DNA of 64,000 nt from Prevotella sp. (GCA_022771625.1 JALFCW010000120.1:1-64000), one strand, 5' to 3'; counted from the first letter of the stretch, positions 27,146-37,351 are shown. Numbers and translations: made by a program. Notes: a model not told the origin generated them from the letters alone.

Positions 27146-29518
27146 CTACAGAATAGTAACATTTTCGACAATTGTATTTTCTATCATTGTCTTGTCGAAT
27201 GCTTTCTTCTCGTCTTTCACATTGATGTTCTTAAAAGTAAAATCACGGAGAAGGTATTTATCACTTGTGCCAACATCAAAGAAGTTGCGACACTCCATCT
27301 GGATATTGGTCATCACAATATTGTTGCATCTACTTTTGGGCATATCAGGGCGATCCTCTGGATTGAAGAACTGTGTCCAGGGACGAACTACAAGGAAACT
27401 GCCAGTAGTGCCTGAGATATTATCCACCGTCACATATTCATAATGCTGAGGTGTGTCCGGACGCATCTTGAGCCATAGCACTCGGTTAGCATTATCCACC
27501 TCTATATTGCGCAACACAATATTACGGTCATATACGCTTTCACTACCAAGAGTGAGACATCCATGCACCACACCATACTTGCAGTTCTGAATGAGGATAT
27601 TAAAATTAGGACCATTTTCGGGAGCCTTGTCCGCCCATGTACCCTTGCCACCCTTGATTGCAACAGCATCATCATTTACAGACATGTAGCATCCATCAAT
27701 AATCACATCATGACATACATCGATGTCAATAGCATCACTGCTCGGAGCCTTCAATCCCTTTGTGGGTGAATAGATGTAACAGTCGAGATAACGCACATGA
27801 TCCGAATTATAAAGATGATTTGTCCAGAAAGGGCTGTTAATAAGACGAACATCCTGGACAGTTACATTATGAGAGTTGGAAATATAAACTAACCTCGGAC
27901 GCTGTTCATCCTTGTTGGTGCACTGTGGATTCCACTTGCGCCTTATCCAGAACTCCTCCCAATAGTGATGCCCATTGCCATCGATAGTACCTTTGCCAGC
28001 TATAGTGAAGCCGTCGAGAGAGTCAGCATTAACTAGAGCGGCAAAATACTTGCATGTCTGTCCCTCTATACGTGTTTCAAGTATAGGAAAATCGGCAATA
28101 TACTCACTTCCCTTCAACTTGCCTCCCTCTTCTATATAAAGATGAGTGCCTTGACGGAAGAAGAGAGCACCACTGAGGAAAGTGCCTTGGGGAATGACAA
28201 TCACCCCACCGCCATCATTTGCTGCACGATCAATAACCCTCTGCAATGCTGCTGTCTGAACAAGTGTACTGTCAGATTTCACACCATATTCCGTTACGAC
28301 ATAACGCTTGCCTAACGAGGCCACATCAACCTTGGAGACATTATGGAACCACGGAGACATAGACGTACCGTCGGGCCAACACTCATCTTTGGAGAGAAGA
28401 CGATAATATTCCACTGCACCCAGGATAAAACATCCTGTACCATAATCTTCAAAATCGGGCACAGAAGTGAATGTTACGGGCTGTCCTGCAGATGGGTCTT
28501 TACCAGTACCCTGATTGTAGCCTATGAATCCATTGTCATGCACACACGATGCAATGGCTGTCCATGCCTTGTCCATAGACTTAGAATAGGTCTTCAAGGG
28601 CAGTATGCCATGACGTACACCCCAAGCCATACCATAAAGGAAAAGGGCAGTACCTGTCATCTCCGGACCGCCAAATGTAACGGGAGAAACGAGACTGACA
28701 TTCCAAAATCCATCCTTGCGCTGACACTTGAGCAGAGCTTTGCTCATCTTTATGAAATCCTCCTTGAGATACTGATAATGAGGATCGGTTTGGGGAAGAG
28801 TCTCCATCACCCTTACAAGGGCAGCATATACCCAACCATTACCACGACTCCAATAACAGTTCTTGCCATCCTTTTCCTTGTAAGGTGGCACATAGTCCTT
28901 GTCTCTCCACCAGAGTCCCTCCTTCTTGTTGAATAGACCGCCGGCAAGGGTATCGCGACTCCATTTATATGAGTTCATGGCATAGTCGAGATACTTACGC
29001 TCACCTGTGAGCTTTGTATATTTAGCATATACAGGCATTGCCATCTGGATAGCGTCAATCCAAGTCCAATAGCTATATTTGCCCGTTGCCATCTGATGGT
29101 CAAGATTTTCCTTCACCTTACTCATGTCTTTTTTCATTCCACTCTGCACATGGCGGTCGATGTAGGTTTGCTGACAACACTGATTATCAGCATCCATATC
29201 GTTGACACTTCCTCGTGCAGTCCATTTGTGATAGTCGGCCCAACGGTCGGTATAGTCGATATAGCGTTGTTGTGGATCGATGTCATATAGCGCCATCAAT
29301 CCCTCGTAATACACTGCCCTTGTCCACAAGTTACTCGTTCTGAGTTTCTTGACGAATGTGTCTTTGGTCGGGTCATTGTACTTTTGCATAAAATAATCAT
29401 TGGTGCGATGCACCACATCGATTATCTCCTTTTGTTTCTCTGTTTTCTGCGCTCCCGCATCAGCAGGGATAAATGCGGCACACAATGCCATTACGCAGGC
29501 AATAATTGTCGTTTTCAT
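27146..29518 (-). CDS. GH105-GH28 fusion: unsaturated galacturonyl hydrolase plus polygalacturonase
   Basis: 790 residues, exported (TTIIACVMALCAAFIPADAGAQ). Residues ~30-380 are a GH105 (alpha/alpha)6 domain (WTWIDAIQMAMPVY near 152, CYWSRGNGWVYAAL near 221) that removes the 4,5-unsaturated uronic acid left by pectate or RG lyases. Residues ~400-790 are a GH28 beta-helix with its catalytic signatures in order: SSDAIDID (593-600), NDDAVAIKGG (615-624), VHG (651-653) and LKM (683-685). The fusion would join two steps on galacturonic-acid-containing pectin. It follows the GH106 gene by 20 bp on the same strand, so they form an operon. Confidence 0.88.
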   Translation of the reverse strand: MKTTIIACVMALCAAFIPADAGAQKTEKQKEIIDVVHRTNDYFMQKYNDPTKDTFVKKLRTSNLWTRAVYYEGLMALYDIDPQQRYIDYTDRWADYHKWTARGSVNDMDADNQCCQQTYIDRHVQSGMKKDMSKVKENLDHQMATGKYSYWTWIDAIQMAMPVYAKYTKLTGERKYLDYAMNSYKWSRDTLAGGLFNKKEGLWWRDKDYVPPYKEKDGKNCYWSRGNGWVYAALVRVMETLPQTDPHYQYLKEDFIKMSKALLKCQRKDGFWNVSLVSPVTFGGPEMTGTALFLYGMAWGVRHGILPLKTYSKSMDKAWTAIASCVHDNGFIGYNQGTGKDPSAGQPVTFTSVPDFEDYGTGCFILGAVEYYRLLSKDECWPDGTSMSPWFHNVSKVDVASLGKRYVVTEYGVKSDSTLVQTAALQRVIDRAANDGGGVIVIPQGTFLSGALFFRQGTHLYIEEGGKLKGSEYIADFPILETRIEGQTCKYFAALVNADSLDGFTIAGKGTIDGNGHHYWEEFWIRRKWNPQCTNKDEQRPRLVYISNSHNVTVQDVRLINSPFWTNHLYNSDHVRYLDCYIYSPTKGLKAPSSDAIDIDVCHDVIIDGCYMSVNDDAVAIKGGKGTWADKAPENGPNFNILIQNCKYGVVHGCLTLGSESVYDRNIVLRNIEVDNANRVLWLKMRPDTPQHYEYVTVDNISGTTGSFLVVRPWTQFFNPEDRPDMPKSRCNNIVMTNIQMECRNFFDVGTSDKYLLRDFTFKNINVKDEKKAFDKTMIENTIVENVTIL

Positions 29519-29538
29519 ATATCTAAATTCTTAAACTC

Positions 29539-32061
29539 TTAATTCTTTACCAATCTCACTTTCGAAATTCCGCTTGGCACTGGTTTCCAATTCTCATACG
29601 TCGTACGTTTATAATTGATATCTACAACATTGATTTCCTTCATCTTACGCCATTTCACTCCCTTGCGGTCGAGGTCGGCAATACGATTGGCGGGAAGGTT
29701 GGTCACCTCTATTCGGATAATATTCTTGCCCTTCTTGAATACGTTCTTACAGTTGAGCACAAACGGTACAGCCCAAGCACATCCAACATATACATTATTA
29801 ATATAAACGCGGGCACTTTCGCGGACATCACCGAGATCTATGCTCCAGTTCCCGCAAGCAGCATCACGCGAGAGTTTAACTACGGTCTCATACACTCCTG
29901 TACCCATCATCACGGCTGCACTGTCGCCAAGAGTCTCCCATGTTTGCAGACTATCCAATTTATATGTGGTTCCTACCTTTGGTTGCTCGTTTATAAAAGA
30001 TAGTGTCCATTTGTTTGCAGTGAGGTCAATCTCCTCAGATACATCAGAAACTTTATCATTATCTACACCTTCGGGATAAAGATCCTCATTGTCGGAACAA
30101 ACAAGAATGCGGCTTTCACCACTTTTGAGATTTACAAGAAGTTCATTGCCTGTAAGCTGGGCCTTTGTGTATGAGTCTGTCATAGGGTCATACCACAGTC
30201 CGTATTTCTCACTGACAGAGAGTGGCACAGAGGCATGGATGTCTCGACCAGATAGGTTGGCTATGAAATAATGATGACCATAGTCATTGCTTCGACGTAT
30301 TAATTTCAACCCAAGTATGCTCTTCATCATCTCTGGTTTTGCAGCCTTCTGCATTGCCACAATGTCGTGTCCGTAGATAATATTGGCACCCTTGCTTTTC
30401 AGAGCCTCAACATGATTAGCCACCTCCTTGGGCATAACACATCCCTCAGGAATAATTACTCCCTTATAGGTCGTTCCTGCCAAAGTAGTGAGTACACCAT
30501 TCTTAATCGATGTTGTAAGTAGAAGGTTGTCGCTGATATAATCACAGTCGAATCCCTCCTTATCTATGTCGAGGATGGTGCGAATGAAATCGGGAGCTTT
30601 CTTGTCCATCGAATGGATGTCGAACATCATCAGCCAATTTTTTGTATCGTTGCGCCACATGTCTCTCACTGGTAGATAAACAATGAAGTCATTATCGGGA
30701 TTTCCCCACTGCAAGTAGGTCTGACAACGTGTTATATATGACATCAGCGAAGGTGCATCGCGCCATATACTATTATTGGGACTCATATCCACAGACGCAT
30801 AGAACCTCCATCCTGGCCAAGGGTCATCCTTGGGAGAATAGGCAGTACCATGGAAGAACATGTGATTGACTCCGGCACAGAACATAAGGTCGAGATCAGG
30901 TTTCATCTGGCTCAATGAGGTGCGGAAATGCTCGGTGAGCCATGTGAAGGTCTCGCTCGATGTGTATTTCTTACCTGTTACATGTGCTGCCGAAGGAGCA
31001 TATTTCAGCATACTAAGGTCGCTGAAGTTAGGACGAGTAAAACCTTCGTCCTTACGAAGTCCGCGAATACCGAAATCCGTAAGCCCGAATCCCTCTATTT
31101 CCGGAATATCCACAGCGGCATAGCAATCTATGAGATTTGCGGGCGAACCATGGGCCTGATTGCGCGTTATGGCTCCATGACTATGTGCCCATTCAGTCCA
31201 TTGATTGGTGAAATTTTGCAAAAGCATATCTGCAAGCGTCTCCCGATAGTCACTCACTACTTGAGGGTCGCCATCCACAAACTGCTCGAACTTATCCTCC
31301 AATCTATATCCACGACGACTGGCAAATTCATCGAAAAGCGAAGGAGTCCAGTTGGCTCCATACACCTCATAACTGTCATTAAAGAATGTATGGGGGAATG
31401 GAGTACCACTCTCCTGAAAAGCCTTGCTGATATGCTGTAGATAGTTAGCCACAGCAGTGGAATCGAAATGGTCGATTACATATCCCTCTCCTCCTGGTGC
31501 AGCACGTTTTACCATCTGTCGGGTACGACTCTCATACAAGGCTATCACCCTTTGCATACCTCCGTCTTTAGGATATGACTTTAGCAATTTTAGCTTTGCA
31601 TACTTTCTTTCCTTTGATGGAACATTAAAGTCAATAGCCTCGGGCTTTATCATAGAGCCCACAAGAGTGTCAACCACGATAGCTTTGCAAGCAGCCTGTT
31701 CAATGGGAACCCACGGACCGCCAAAGGGCCATCCTGTGCCCGTTGCCATGTCTGTCTCAATACCCAATCGTTCACCCTCCGACTCCACATGGCGCAACAT
31801 CTCCATCCAGCGTGGAGACAGATAGCAGATATCGTTGGAATCATTTCCCTGTACTCCATAGATGGGGGTTATTTCCACTGCACCCACACCAGCCTTGGAA
31901 TACTCACTCAAGCACCAAGTAAGGTTGGACTTATCGACAGCCGATCCAAGCCACCACCAACGCAGTCCTGGTTTCGACTCGCGCGAGGGTGAGGGAAGGC
32001 GTAATTGTGCCCATGCCGAACACGACATCATAGCCAAAAGTAATGTAATAAATTGTCTCAT
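29539..32061 (-). CDS. GH106-type alpha-L-rhamnosidase
   Basis: 840 residues when started at MRQFITLLLAMMSCSAWAQ (32061), which gives a proper signal peptide. The frame is open 48 codons further upstream, but that part is not protein-like. The N-terminal SKPGLRWWWLGSAVDKSNL and the following KAGVGAVEITPIYGV ... ATGTGWPFGGPWVP are typical of GH106 proteins. The C-terminus (DLGDVRESARVYINNVYVGCAWAVPF) is a beta-sandwich, carbohydrate-binding-like domain. GH106 enzymes release L-rhamnose from RG-I, RG-II or rhamnosides. It is divergent from rhaD across 236 bp, linking rhamnose release with its breakdown. Confidence 0.82.
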   Translation of the reverse strand: MRQFITLLLAMMSCSAWAQLRLPSPSRESKPGLRWWWLGSAVDKSNLTWCLSEYSKAGVGAVEITPIYGVQGNDSNDICYLSPRWMEMLRHVESEGERLGIETDMATGTGWPFGGPWVPIEQAACKAIVVDTLVGSMIKPEAIDFNVPSKERKYAKLKLLKSYPKDGGMQRVIALYESRTRQMVKRAAPGGEGYVIDHFDSTAVANYLQHISKAFQESGTPFPHTFFNDSYEVYGANWTPSLFDEFASRRGYRLEDKFEQFVDGDPQVVSDYRETLADMLLQNFTNQWTEWAHSHGAITRNQAHGSPANLIDCYAAVDIPEIEGFGLTDFGIRGLRKDEGFTRPNFSDLSMLKYAPSAAHVTGKKYTSSETFTWLTEHFRTSLSQMKPDLDLMFCAGVNHMFFHGTAYSPKDDPWPGWRFYASVDMSPNNSIWRDAPSLMSYITRCQTYLQWGNPDNDFIVYLPVRDMWRNDTKNWLMMFDIHSMDKKAPDFIRTILDIDKEGFDCDYISDNLLLTTSIKNGVLTTLAGTTYKGVIIPEGCVMPKEVANHVEALKSKGANIIYGHDIVAMQKAAKPEMMKSILGLKLIRRSNDYGHHYFIANLSGRDIHASVPLSVSEKYGLWYDPMTDSYTKAQLTGNELLVNLKSGESRILVCSDNEDLYPEGVDNDKVSDVSEEIDLTANKWTLSFINEQPKVGTTYKLDSLQTWETLGDSAAVMMGTGVYETVVKLSRDAACGNWSIDLGDVRESARVYINNVYVGCAWAVPFVLNCKNVFKKGKNIIRIEVTNLPANRIADLDRKGVKWRKMKEINVVDINYKRTTYENWKPVPSGISKVRLVKN

Positions 32062-32179
32062 ATAGAAATATTCCGTTTGTTTTTCCGCTGCAAATTTACT
32101 AATATTCGCTTTAGATAAAGCAATTATTTTACAAATAAATATCAAAGAGTGAAAACTATTGTTAAGGATTTGGTGATAT

Positions 32180-32243
32180 GTCAAAAGTCTATGTATTTGT
32201 GTCAAAAGAGCAAGTTGTTGCTTAATTAGAAATAGTAATTTTG
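32180..32243 (+). promoter_or_regulatory. rhaD promoter with 21-bp direct-repeat operator
   Basis: GTCAAAAG occurs at 32180-32187 and again at 32201-32208 (21 bp start to start). The -7 box TAATTTTG is at 32236-32243, 27 bp after the second copy, and there is no TTTG at -33. The repeat adjoining a weak -33 looks like an AraC-type activator site. The GH106 side has a TAAATTTG box at 32098-32091 on the minus strand. Confidence 0.7.
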
Positions 32244-32297
32244 CATCGCTAAAAGTTGGAACAAAACAATTATTTACTCAACAAATATCAATACATT

Positions 32298-33107
32298 ATG
32301 AAAAGTGTACTCGAAGGTCGTCCTACCCTAAAGCGGGAGGTCGAAAAGATAGCTGAGGTAGCTGGATATCTCTGGCAAAACGGATGGGCAGAGCGCAACG
32401 GCGGCAACATTACGGTAAACGTCACCAAAATGATTGATGACGAAATAAGGAATTTGCCTCCTATTAGTGATGCAATACAAATAGGCACCACATTACCATC
32501 CCTCAAAGGTCAGTATTTTTATTGTAAAGGTACGGGCAAGCGTATGCGTGACCTTGCCCGATGGCCCATGGACAATGGTTCGATAATACGCATTTTGGAC
32601 GACTGTGCCAGCTACGTCATAATCGCTGATAATGTAGTTATGCCCACTTCCGAACTACCCAGTCATCTTAGTGTGCATGCCAGGATGATAGAGAAAGGCA
32701 TGGCATACAACGCCACCGTACATACCCACCCCATCGAACTTATCTCGATGAGCCATTGCAAGAAGTTTATGGGTAAGGATGTGCTGAGCAACCTTCTGTG
32801 GAGCATGATACCCGAGACGAAGGCTTTCTGCCCATTAGGTCTTGGTATTGTGCCATACACCTTGCCTGGAAGTCTTGAACTTGCAGAAGGCACGCTCAAG
32901 GAACTTGAGGACTACGATGTGGTGATGTGGGAGAAACACGGAGTGTTTGCCAAGGGACTTGACGTGATGGATGCTTTCGACCAGATTGACGTTTTGTCGA
33001 AGAGTGCCAAGATATACATCAACGCCAAGTGCATGGGTTTTGAACCAGACGGAATGAGTCAGGAGGAAATGGCAGAGATGACTAGGGCATTCAACCTGCC
33101 AAGATAA
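32298..33107 (+). CDS. rhaD: Rhamnulose-1-phosphate aldolase
   Basis: Splits L-rhamnulose-1-phosphate into dihydroxyacetone phosphate and L-lactaldehyde; cytoplasmic class II aldolase. 269 residues from the ATG at 32298 (MKSVLEGRPTL), which matches the usual N-terminus; the frame continues to a TTG at 32256 that is not needed. Visible elements: LWQNGWAERNGGNITVNV, the zinc-site HTHPIEL (about residue 142), a catalytic Glu in the substrate region, and a C-terminal VMWEKHGVFAKG with the third zinc His. It stands apart from, and faces, the rhaB-A-T-M operon but shares its operator. No lactaldehyde reductase gene (fucO-like) is nearby. Confidence 0.95.
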   Translation: MKSVLEGRPTLKREVEKIAEVAGYLWQNGWAERNGGNITVNVTKMIDDEIRNLPPISDAIQIGTTLPSLKGQYFYCKGTGKRMRDLARWPMDNGSIIRILDDCASYVIIADNVVMPTSELPSHLSVHARMIEKGMAYNATVHTHPIELISMSHCKKFMGKDVLSNLLWSMIPETKAFCPLGLGIVPYTLPGSLELAEGTLKELEDYDVVMWEKHGVFAKGLDVMDAFDQIDVLSKSAKIYINAKCMGFEPDGMSQEEMAEMTRAFNLPR

Positions 33108-33154
33108 AGAATTTCATTGAATAATATACAAAACAAATTTACTTAAAAACAGAA

Positions 33155-33192
33155 AAAACGGTCGGGAATCGTGAGATAACCGGCCGTTTTAT
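33155..33192 (+). terminator. Terminator between rhaD and rhaM
   Basis: Arms 33155-33165 and 33180-33190 (AAAACGGTCGG with CCGGCCGTTTT, one G-T pair), ending in TTTT. It serves rhaD and, on the other strand, probably the rhaM end. Confidence 0.75.
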
Positions 33193-33217
33193 TTGTACGA
33201 AAAAGCAGTTATAAATA

Positions 33218-33535
33218 TTAATCCATATGAAATAATTCTTGCAAGGGGACGCTGATAGGAGAGTTATCTGGATTGACCTCCATTATGTCAGCCATCATAT
33301 CCCACCAACGCTGAGTGATGGGGTCAACATTAGAAGTATCCTGACTATTGGTATCCTTGTCGCACTTCTGTACGGCAAAGAGCAGATTAGTGTCCTTATC
33401 CCAGAAGATACTATAGTCGCTCACGCCTTGGTCTTTGATCATCTGCACCAATTCGGGCCAGATAGCAGCATGACGCTTAGAATATTCTTCCTCGCAACCT
33501 TTCTTTAGATACATCTTGAATGCGAATCTTTTCAT
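33218..33535 (-). CDS. rhaM: L-rhamnose mutarotase
   Basis: Interconverts alpha and beta anomers of L-rhamnose so that the isomerase receives its preferred form. 105 residues, the standard length for RhaM/RhaU. The fold signatures are MKRFAFKMYLKKGCEEEYSK, RHAAIWPEL (catalytic His) and the C-terminal WWDMMADIMEVNPD. It is the last gene of the rhaB-A-T-M operon, 9 bp after rhaT. Confidence 0.93.
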   Translation of the reverse strand: MKRFAFKMYLKKGCEEEYSKRHAAIWPELVQMIKDQGVSDYSIFWDKDTNLLFAVQKCDKDTNSQDTSNVDPITQRWWDMMADIMEVNPDNSPISVPLQELFHMD

Positions 33536-33544
33536 ATATGCAAT

Positions 33545-34579
33545 TTAAATTAATTGTGGTAGAAAACTTGATATTATCAGAATTACAATACCGACAACAA
33601 GAACAACAATGGTCTTAGGCGAGCACCCCTTCCATTCCTTAAGGATAATGCCCCAGATATTGGAGAATACGACATTGAGTGCCATCAGTATGCAGAACGA
33701 GAGAGTTGTCAGTGTAGCTGACTCTGTGAGGAATCCCTTCCCTAATGACAGTCCGAAGAACTGACTATACCACAATGCTCCAGCAAGCAAGCAGAACAGA
33801 ATATTATTGCCCCATACGGATGTCTTAAGATAATCGCCCCACGTTCTGTTTTTATTGTTCTGATATAAGCAATAAACAGCATTGGTAAAGAATCCTCCTA
33901 CAGTAACGAGCATCGTAGCTGGCAGTGTCTTGTACATGTCGGGGGTGAGGTCTCCAAAATTTATGTCGGCACCAAAAGCAAGGCCAACATTAAAGCATCC
34001 ACTCATGAATCCCGCAAGAAGCGCGATAGCAAGTCCTTTAGGGAAATTGAAATCCTTGACAGCTTCCTTCTTCTGTTCGTCAGAAAGAGACGATGCTTTC
34101 ATACTACCCGCAACTCCAATAACGGCAATACCAATGAGGGTTACGACCACACCTATAATTACCGACGCAGTAAGCGACGCCAAGGCATTTTGTTCAGGGA
34201 AGAAAATATTGAGTAGTACAGGTCCCATGATGGTGCCCAGTCCAGCACAAGTGCCAAGTGCGATACTCTGTCCTAATGCCACTCCGAGATAGCGCATAGA
34301 GAGTCCGAAAGTGAGACCTCCCACTCCCCATAACACTCCGAAGAGCATTGTCATCACAATATTGAACGAATTATCTGAGTTGAACAACTCGCACATCGAA
34401 TGACCTTCAGGCACCGCAAGCCATGCTCCGAGCAAAGGCAACAATAGCCATGCGAAGACTCCCTGCACAATCCAGTAGCTCTCCCAACTCCAATCTCTTA
34501 TCTTGTTGATGGGAACATAGCAACTGCTTTGGCAGAAAGCTCCGATGGCAATAATAAATAAACCTAACGTAATATCCAT
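33545..34579 (-). CDS. rhaT: L-rhamnose:H+ symporter
   Basis: Inner-membrane rhamnose-proton symporter of the RhaT (DMT-related) family. 344 residues, about ten membrane helices. Family features include the N-terminal GLFIIAIGAFCQSSCYVPINKIRDWSWESYW and the GVGGLTFGLSMRYLGVALGQSIALG segment. It imports rhamnose released outside or in the periplasm by GH106. It lies 15 bp after rhaA and 9 bp before rhaM in the operon. Confidence 0.94.
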   Translation of the reverse strand: MDITLGLFIIAIGAFCQSSCYVPINKIRDWSWESYWIVQGVFAWLLLPLLGAWLAVPEGHSMCELFNSDNSFNIVMTMLFGVLWGVGGLTFGLSMRYLGVALGQSIALGTCAGLGTIMGPVLLNIFFPEQNALASLTASVIIGVVVTLIGIAVIGVAGSMKASSLSDEQKKEAVKDFNFPKGLAIALLAGFMSGCFNVGLAFGADINFGDLTPDMYKTLPATMLVTVGGFFTNAVYCLYQNNKNRTWGDYLKTSVWGNNILFCLLAGALWYSQFFGLSLGKGFLTESATLTTLSFCILMALNVVFSNIWGIILKEWKGCSPKTIVVLVVGIVILIISSFLPQLI

Positions 34580-34594
34580 TGATATGAATGAAGA

Positions 34595-35848
34595 CTATAC
34601 TCTCTTGCTCAGCACCTCGGCCTCATAATTCTCGATATCGGTGATATAGGACTCTCCAACGGGGATGTTGTTTTTAAGATTGAAGTAGTCATACACTGCA
34701 CCAAACGGCAATGTCTTCGCTTCCTCAAGCAAAGCAAGACGCTGGAAGAACTTACCCTCGTCCTCATACTTACGGAGTATTGGCAATGGTTCGAGGAATG
34801 CCTGAAGAAGAGACTTCTGTGCAGCACGTACACCTATAACGTATGCTCCGATACGGTTGATTGATGCGTCGAAGTAGTCTAGACCAATGTGAGCACGGTC
34901 GAGTGCATCGGCACGAACAAGTTCCGAGAAGAGGTTACGAGTATTGTCGTCGAAGAGTGTGACATGATCAGAGTCCCAGTGCATCGGGCGAGACACATGA
35001 AGCATCAGTTCGGGAACAAACAACAGAAGTGACGATACTGCATCCGACACATTCTCAGTCTGCTCATAGTGACCTGTATCGAGGGTGTACATTACATTGT
35101 TCTTTGAGCAATAGCCTGCGTAGAAATCGTGCGAACCTACAGTGTAAGCCTCAAGACCAATACCAAACAGCTTTGCCTCCAGACATGGCTTCATATCGGG
35201 CAATTCCTCTGCAAGAATCTCATCGAGGCTATCCTTAAGAATCTGGCGATAGCGAAGCTTTTCAACGGTGTAGTCCTTCGAACCGTCATGCACCCATATA
35301 TTCATGATACTTGGATCTCCCTGGTACTTACCCATAGCATCGGCAATGCGACGGCAACGTTTGGTGTGCTCAATCCAGAATTCACGGATTGCCTTGTCAG
35401 GATTCGACAATGTGAGGTCACCACTCTTTGGGTGAGAGAATGATGTAGAGTTGAAGTCAAGACACATATTGCGCTCCTTTGCCCACTGCATCCAACCCAT
35501 AAAATGTTCTACGCCGACCTCATTACGATCAACAAATTTATCGCCAAACTCTCCGTAGGTCTCGTGGAGATTGAGACGCAATGTACCAGCTAACAAGGAG
35601 GTTACCTTGTCAATATCCTGACGCAACTCATCAATATTTCGAGCTTTACCAGGGTAATTACCTGTGGTCTGAATACCACCCGAAGCTGCAACATTACGCT
35701 CAAAGCCAACAACATCGTCTGCCTGCCAACAATGTAGCGATATTGGAGTCTTCTCCAGTAAATCTATTGCCTTGTCTGTATCAACACCGAGCGCTGCATA
35801 GCGCTCCTTGGCAATCTCGTAATTTTTCTTAACCAATTCTTCTTTCAT
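34595..35848 (-). CDS. rhaA: L-rhamnose isomerase
   Basis: Converts L-rhamnose to L-rhamnulose using two divalent metal ions in a TIM barrel; cytoplasmic. 417 residues, as expected. The N-terminal VDTDKAIDLLEKTPISLHCWQADDVVGFE, the QTTGNYPGKARNIDELRQD segment and the metal/substrate region LGLYDFDSSINRIGA-like (here IGLDYFDASINRIGAYVIG) are clear. It is in the operon 27 bp after rhaB. Confidence 0.96.
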   Translation of the reverse strand: MKEELVKKNYEIAKERYAALGVDTDKAIDLLEKTPISLHCWQADDVVGFERNVAASGGIQTTGNYPGKARNIDELRQDIDKVTSLLAGTLRLNLHETYGEFGDKFVDRNEVGVEHFMGWMQWAKERNMCLDFNSTSFSHPKSGDLTLSNPDKAIREFWIEHTKRCRRIADAMGKYQGDPSIMNIWVHDGSKDYTVEKLRYRQILKDSLDEILAEELPDMKPCLEAKLFGIGLEAYTVGSHDFYAGYCSKNNVMYTLDTGHYEQTENVSDAVSSLLLFVPELMLHVSRPMHWDSDHVTLFDDNTRNLFSELVRADALDRAHIGLDYFDASINRIGAYVIGVRAAQKSLLQAFLEPLPILRKYEDEGKFFQRLALLEEAKTLPFGAVYDYFNLKNNIPVGESYITDIENYEAEVLSKRV

Positions 35849-35875
35849 AATTTCTTAATTTTTTATTTTATTACT

Positions 35876-37351
35876 TTATTTATTAATTACTCTCAAAAAA
35901 TTCTCATAAGCCTCATTCCACAATTCCTTATCTTGTGGTTCAAAGACTCTTTGTTCCACTGTATTAGAGATAATCCGCCTCATCTCCCAAATGTCATTCA
36001 CAATACCGGCAGCCTTGGCTTGAAGCATGATATTACCGATCGCAGTAGCCTCCTGAGGACCTGCCTTCACTGTCACACCGCAACTATTTGAGGTCATCTG
36101 GTTGAGATAGTTATTGAGCGAACCTCCTCCAATAATATATAATGTATCCAGACTGAAATCAGCAAACTCCTTCAACCATGTGAACACCTGGCGATAGCGA
36201 AGTGCAAGGCTATCAAATACACAACGTATAATCTCAGCATATCCTTGGGGCACCATTTGCCCTGTAGTGCGGCAATAATCCTGTATAGCCACAATCATAG
36301 ACGGAGGATTGGCAAAGGCAGCATCGTCGGGATTTATAAGACTTCTAAACGGCTGCTGATCCATTGCTGCAGCCTGAAGTTCGGCATGTGTCTTAGGGGC
36401 ATCGACAAACTCATTTCGACAGCGCTCATAAATCCACATTCCGCAAATATTCTTCAAGAAACGAGTAGTACCATCAATGCCACCTTCGTTGGTGAAGTTC
36501 AACTCACTGCTGCGTTCGTTGATAATGGCATTGCGGGTCTCGATTCCCATAAGGCTCCATGTGCCCGAACTGAGATATGCAAAATTCTCGTTGTCTGCCG
36601 GAACAGCTGCAACTGCACTGGCTGTGTCATGACCTGCCACAGCAACAACTGGGATAGCTCCATAACCGGTTATCTTCTGCACCTCTGAAGTAAGAGTACC
36701 GATGACCGTTCCTGGCATAGTCATCTTACCAAATTTACCTCTCTCGATACCAAGACTGGCAAGCAAGTCGGTATCAAGGTCCTTGGTTATCGGATTGAGA
36801 ATCTGGGACGTTGATGCCACAGTATATTCACATACGGCATTGCCAGTGAGCATATAACTGAGGGCATCTGGAATAAATAGGATCTTGTCGGCATTGGCAA
36901 GGGCTGAATCATCATTCTCACGCATGGCATAGAGTTGGAAAAGCGAGTTGAAGTTCATAAACTGTATTCCTGTCTTCGAATATACAGTCTGCTTATCAAT
37001 CACTTTGTCGAAATACTTATCCATGATGCCCACTGTATGTTGGTCACGATAAGCCAGTGGATTGCGAAGCACTGCTCCATCTGGTGCAACACACAGGAAG
37101 TCGCAACCCCATGTATCGATACCAATACTAATAATATTTATTTCACGCTTTGCGGCAACCTTCAATCCGTTGACAATCTCCAAGTAGAGGGCAAATATAT
37201 CCCAATACACATGTCCTCCTGTCTCGATTAGGTTATTGTTAAAGCGAGTGAGTTCTTCCTGCTCAATCTTGCCATCAGAAGTTGACCCTATTATGGTACG
37301 TCCACTGGTGGCACCAAGATCGACAGCAAAGAAATATTCCTTATTGTTCAT
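35876..37351 (-). CDS. rhaB: Rhamnulokinase
   Basis: FGGY-family kinase that phosphorylates L-rhamnulose at O1 with ATP. 491 residues. Features: N-terminal phosphate loop FFAVDLGATSGRTIIGS, sugar-site segment IDTWGCDFLCVAPDG, and the C-terminal ATPase signature IIGGGSLNNYLNQMTSN. First gene of rhaB-rhaA-rhaT-rhaM, read from a promoter carrying two GTCAAAAA operator copies and divergent from the glycosidase gene at 37525. Confidence 0.95.
   Translation of the reverse strand: MNNKEYFFAVDLGATSGRTIIGSTSDGKIEQEELTRFNNNLIETGGHVYWDIFALYLEIVNGLKVAAKREINIISIGIDTWGCDFLCVAPDGAVLRNPLAYRDQHTVGIMDKYFDKVIDKQTVYSKTGIQFMNFNSLFQLYAMRENDDSALANADKILFIPDALSYMLTGNAVCEYTVASTSQILNPITKDLDTDLLASLGIERGKFGKMTMPGTVIGTLTSEVQKITGYGAIPVVAVAGHDTASAVAAVPADNENFAYLSSGTWSLMGIETRNAIINERSSELNFTNEGGIDGTTRFLKNICGMWIYERCRNEFVDAPKTHAELQAAAMDQQPFRSLINPDDAAFANPPSMIVAIQDYCRTTGQMVPQGYAEIIRCVFDSLALRYRQVFTWLKEFADFSLDTLYIIGGGSLNNYLNQMTSNSCGVTVKAGPQEATAIGNIMLQAKAAGIVNDIWEMRRIISNTVEQRVFEPQDKELWNEAYENFLRVINK

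Noticed and set aside
32125..32132. TATTTTAC as an operator half-site for the GH106 promoter
   Set aside because: One mismatch in the core, gap of 26 bp and no distal copy; not strong enough to call.
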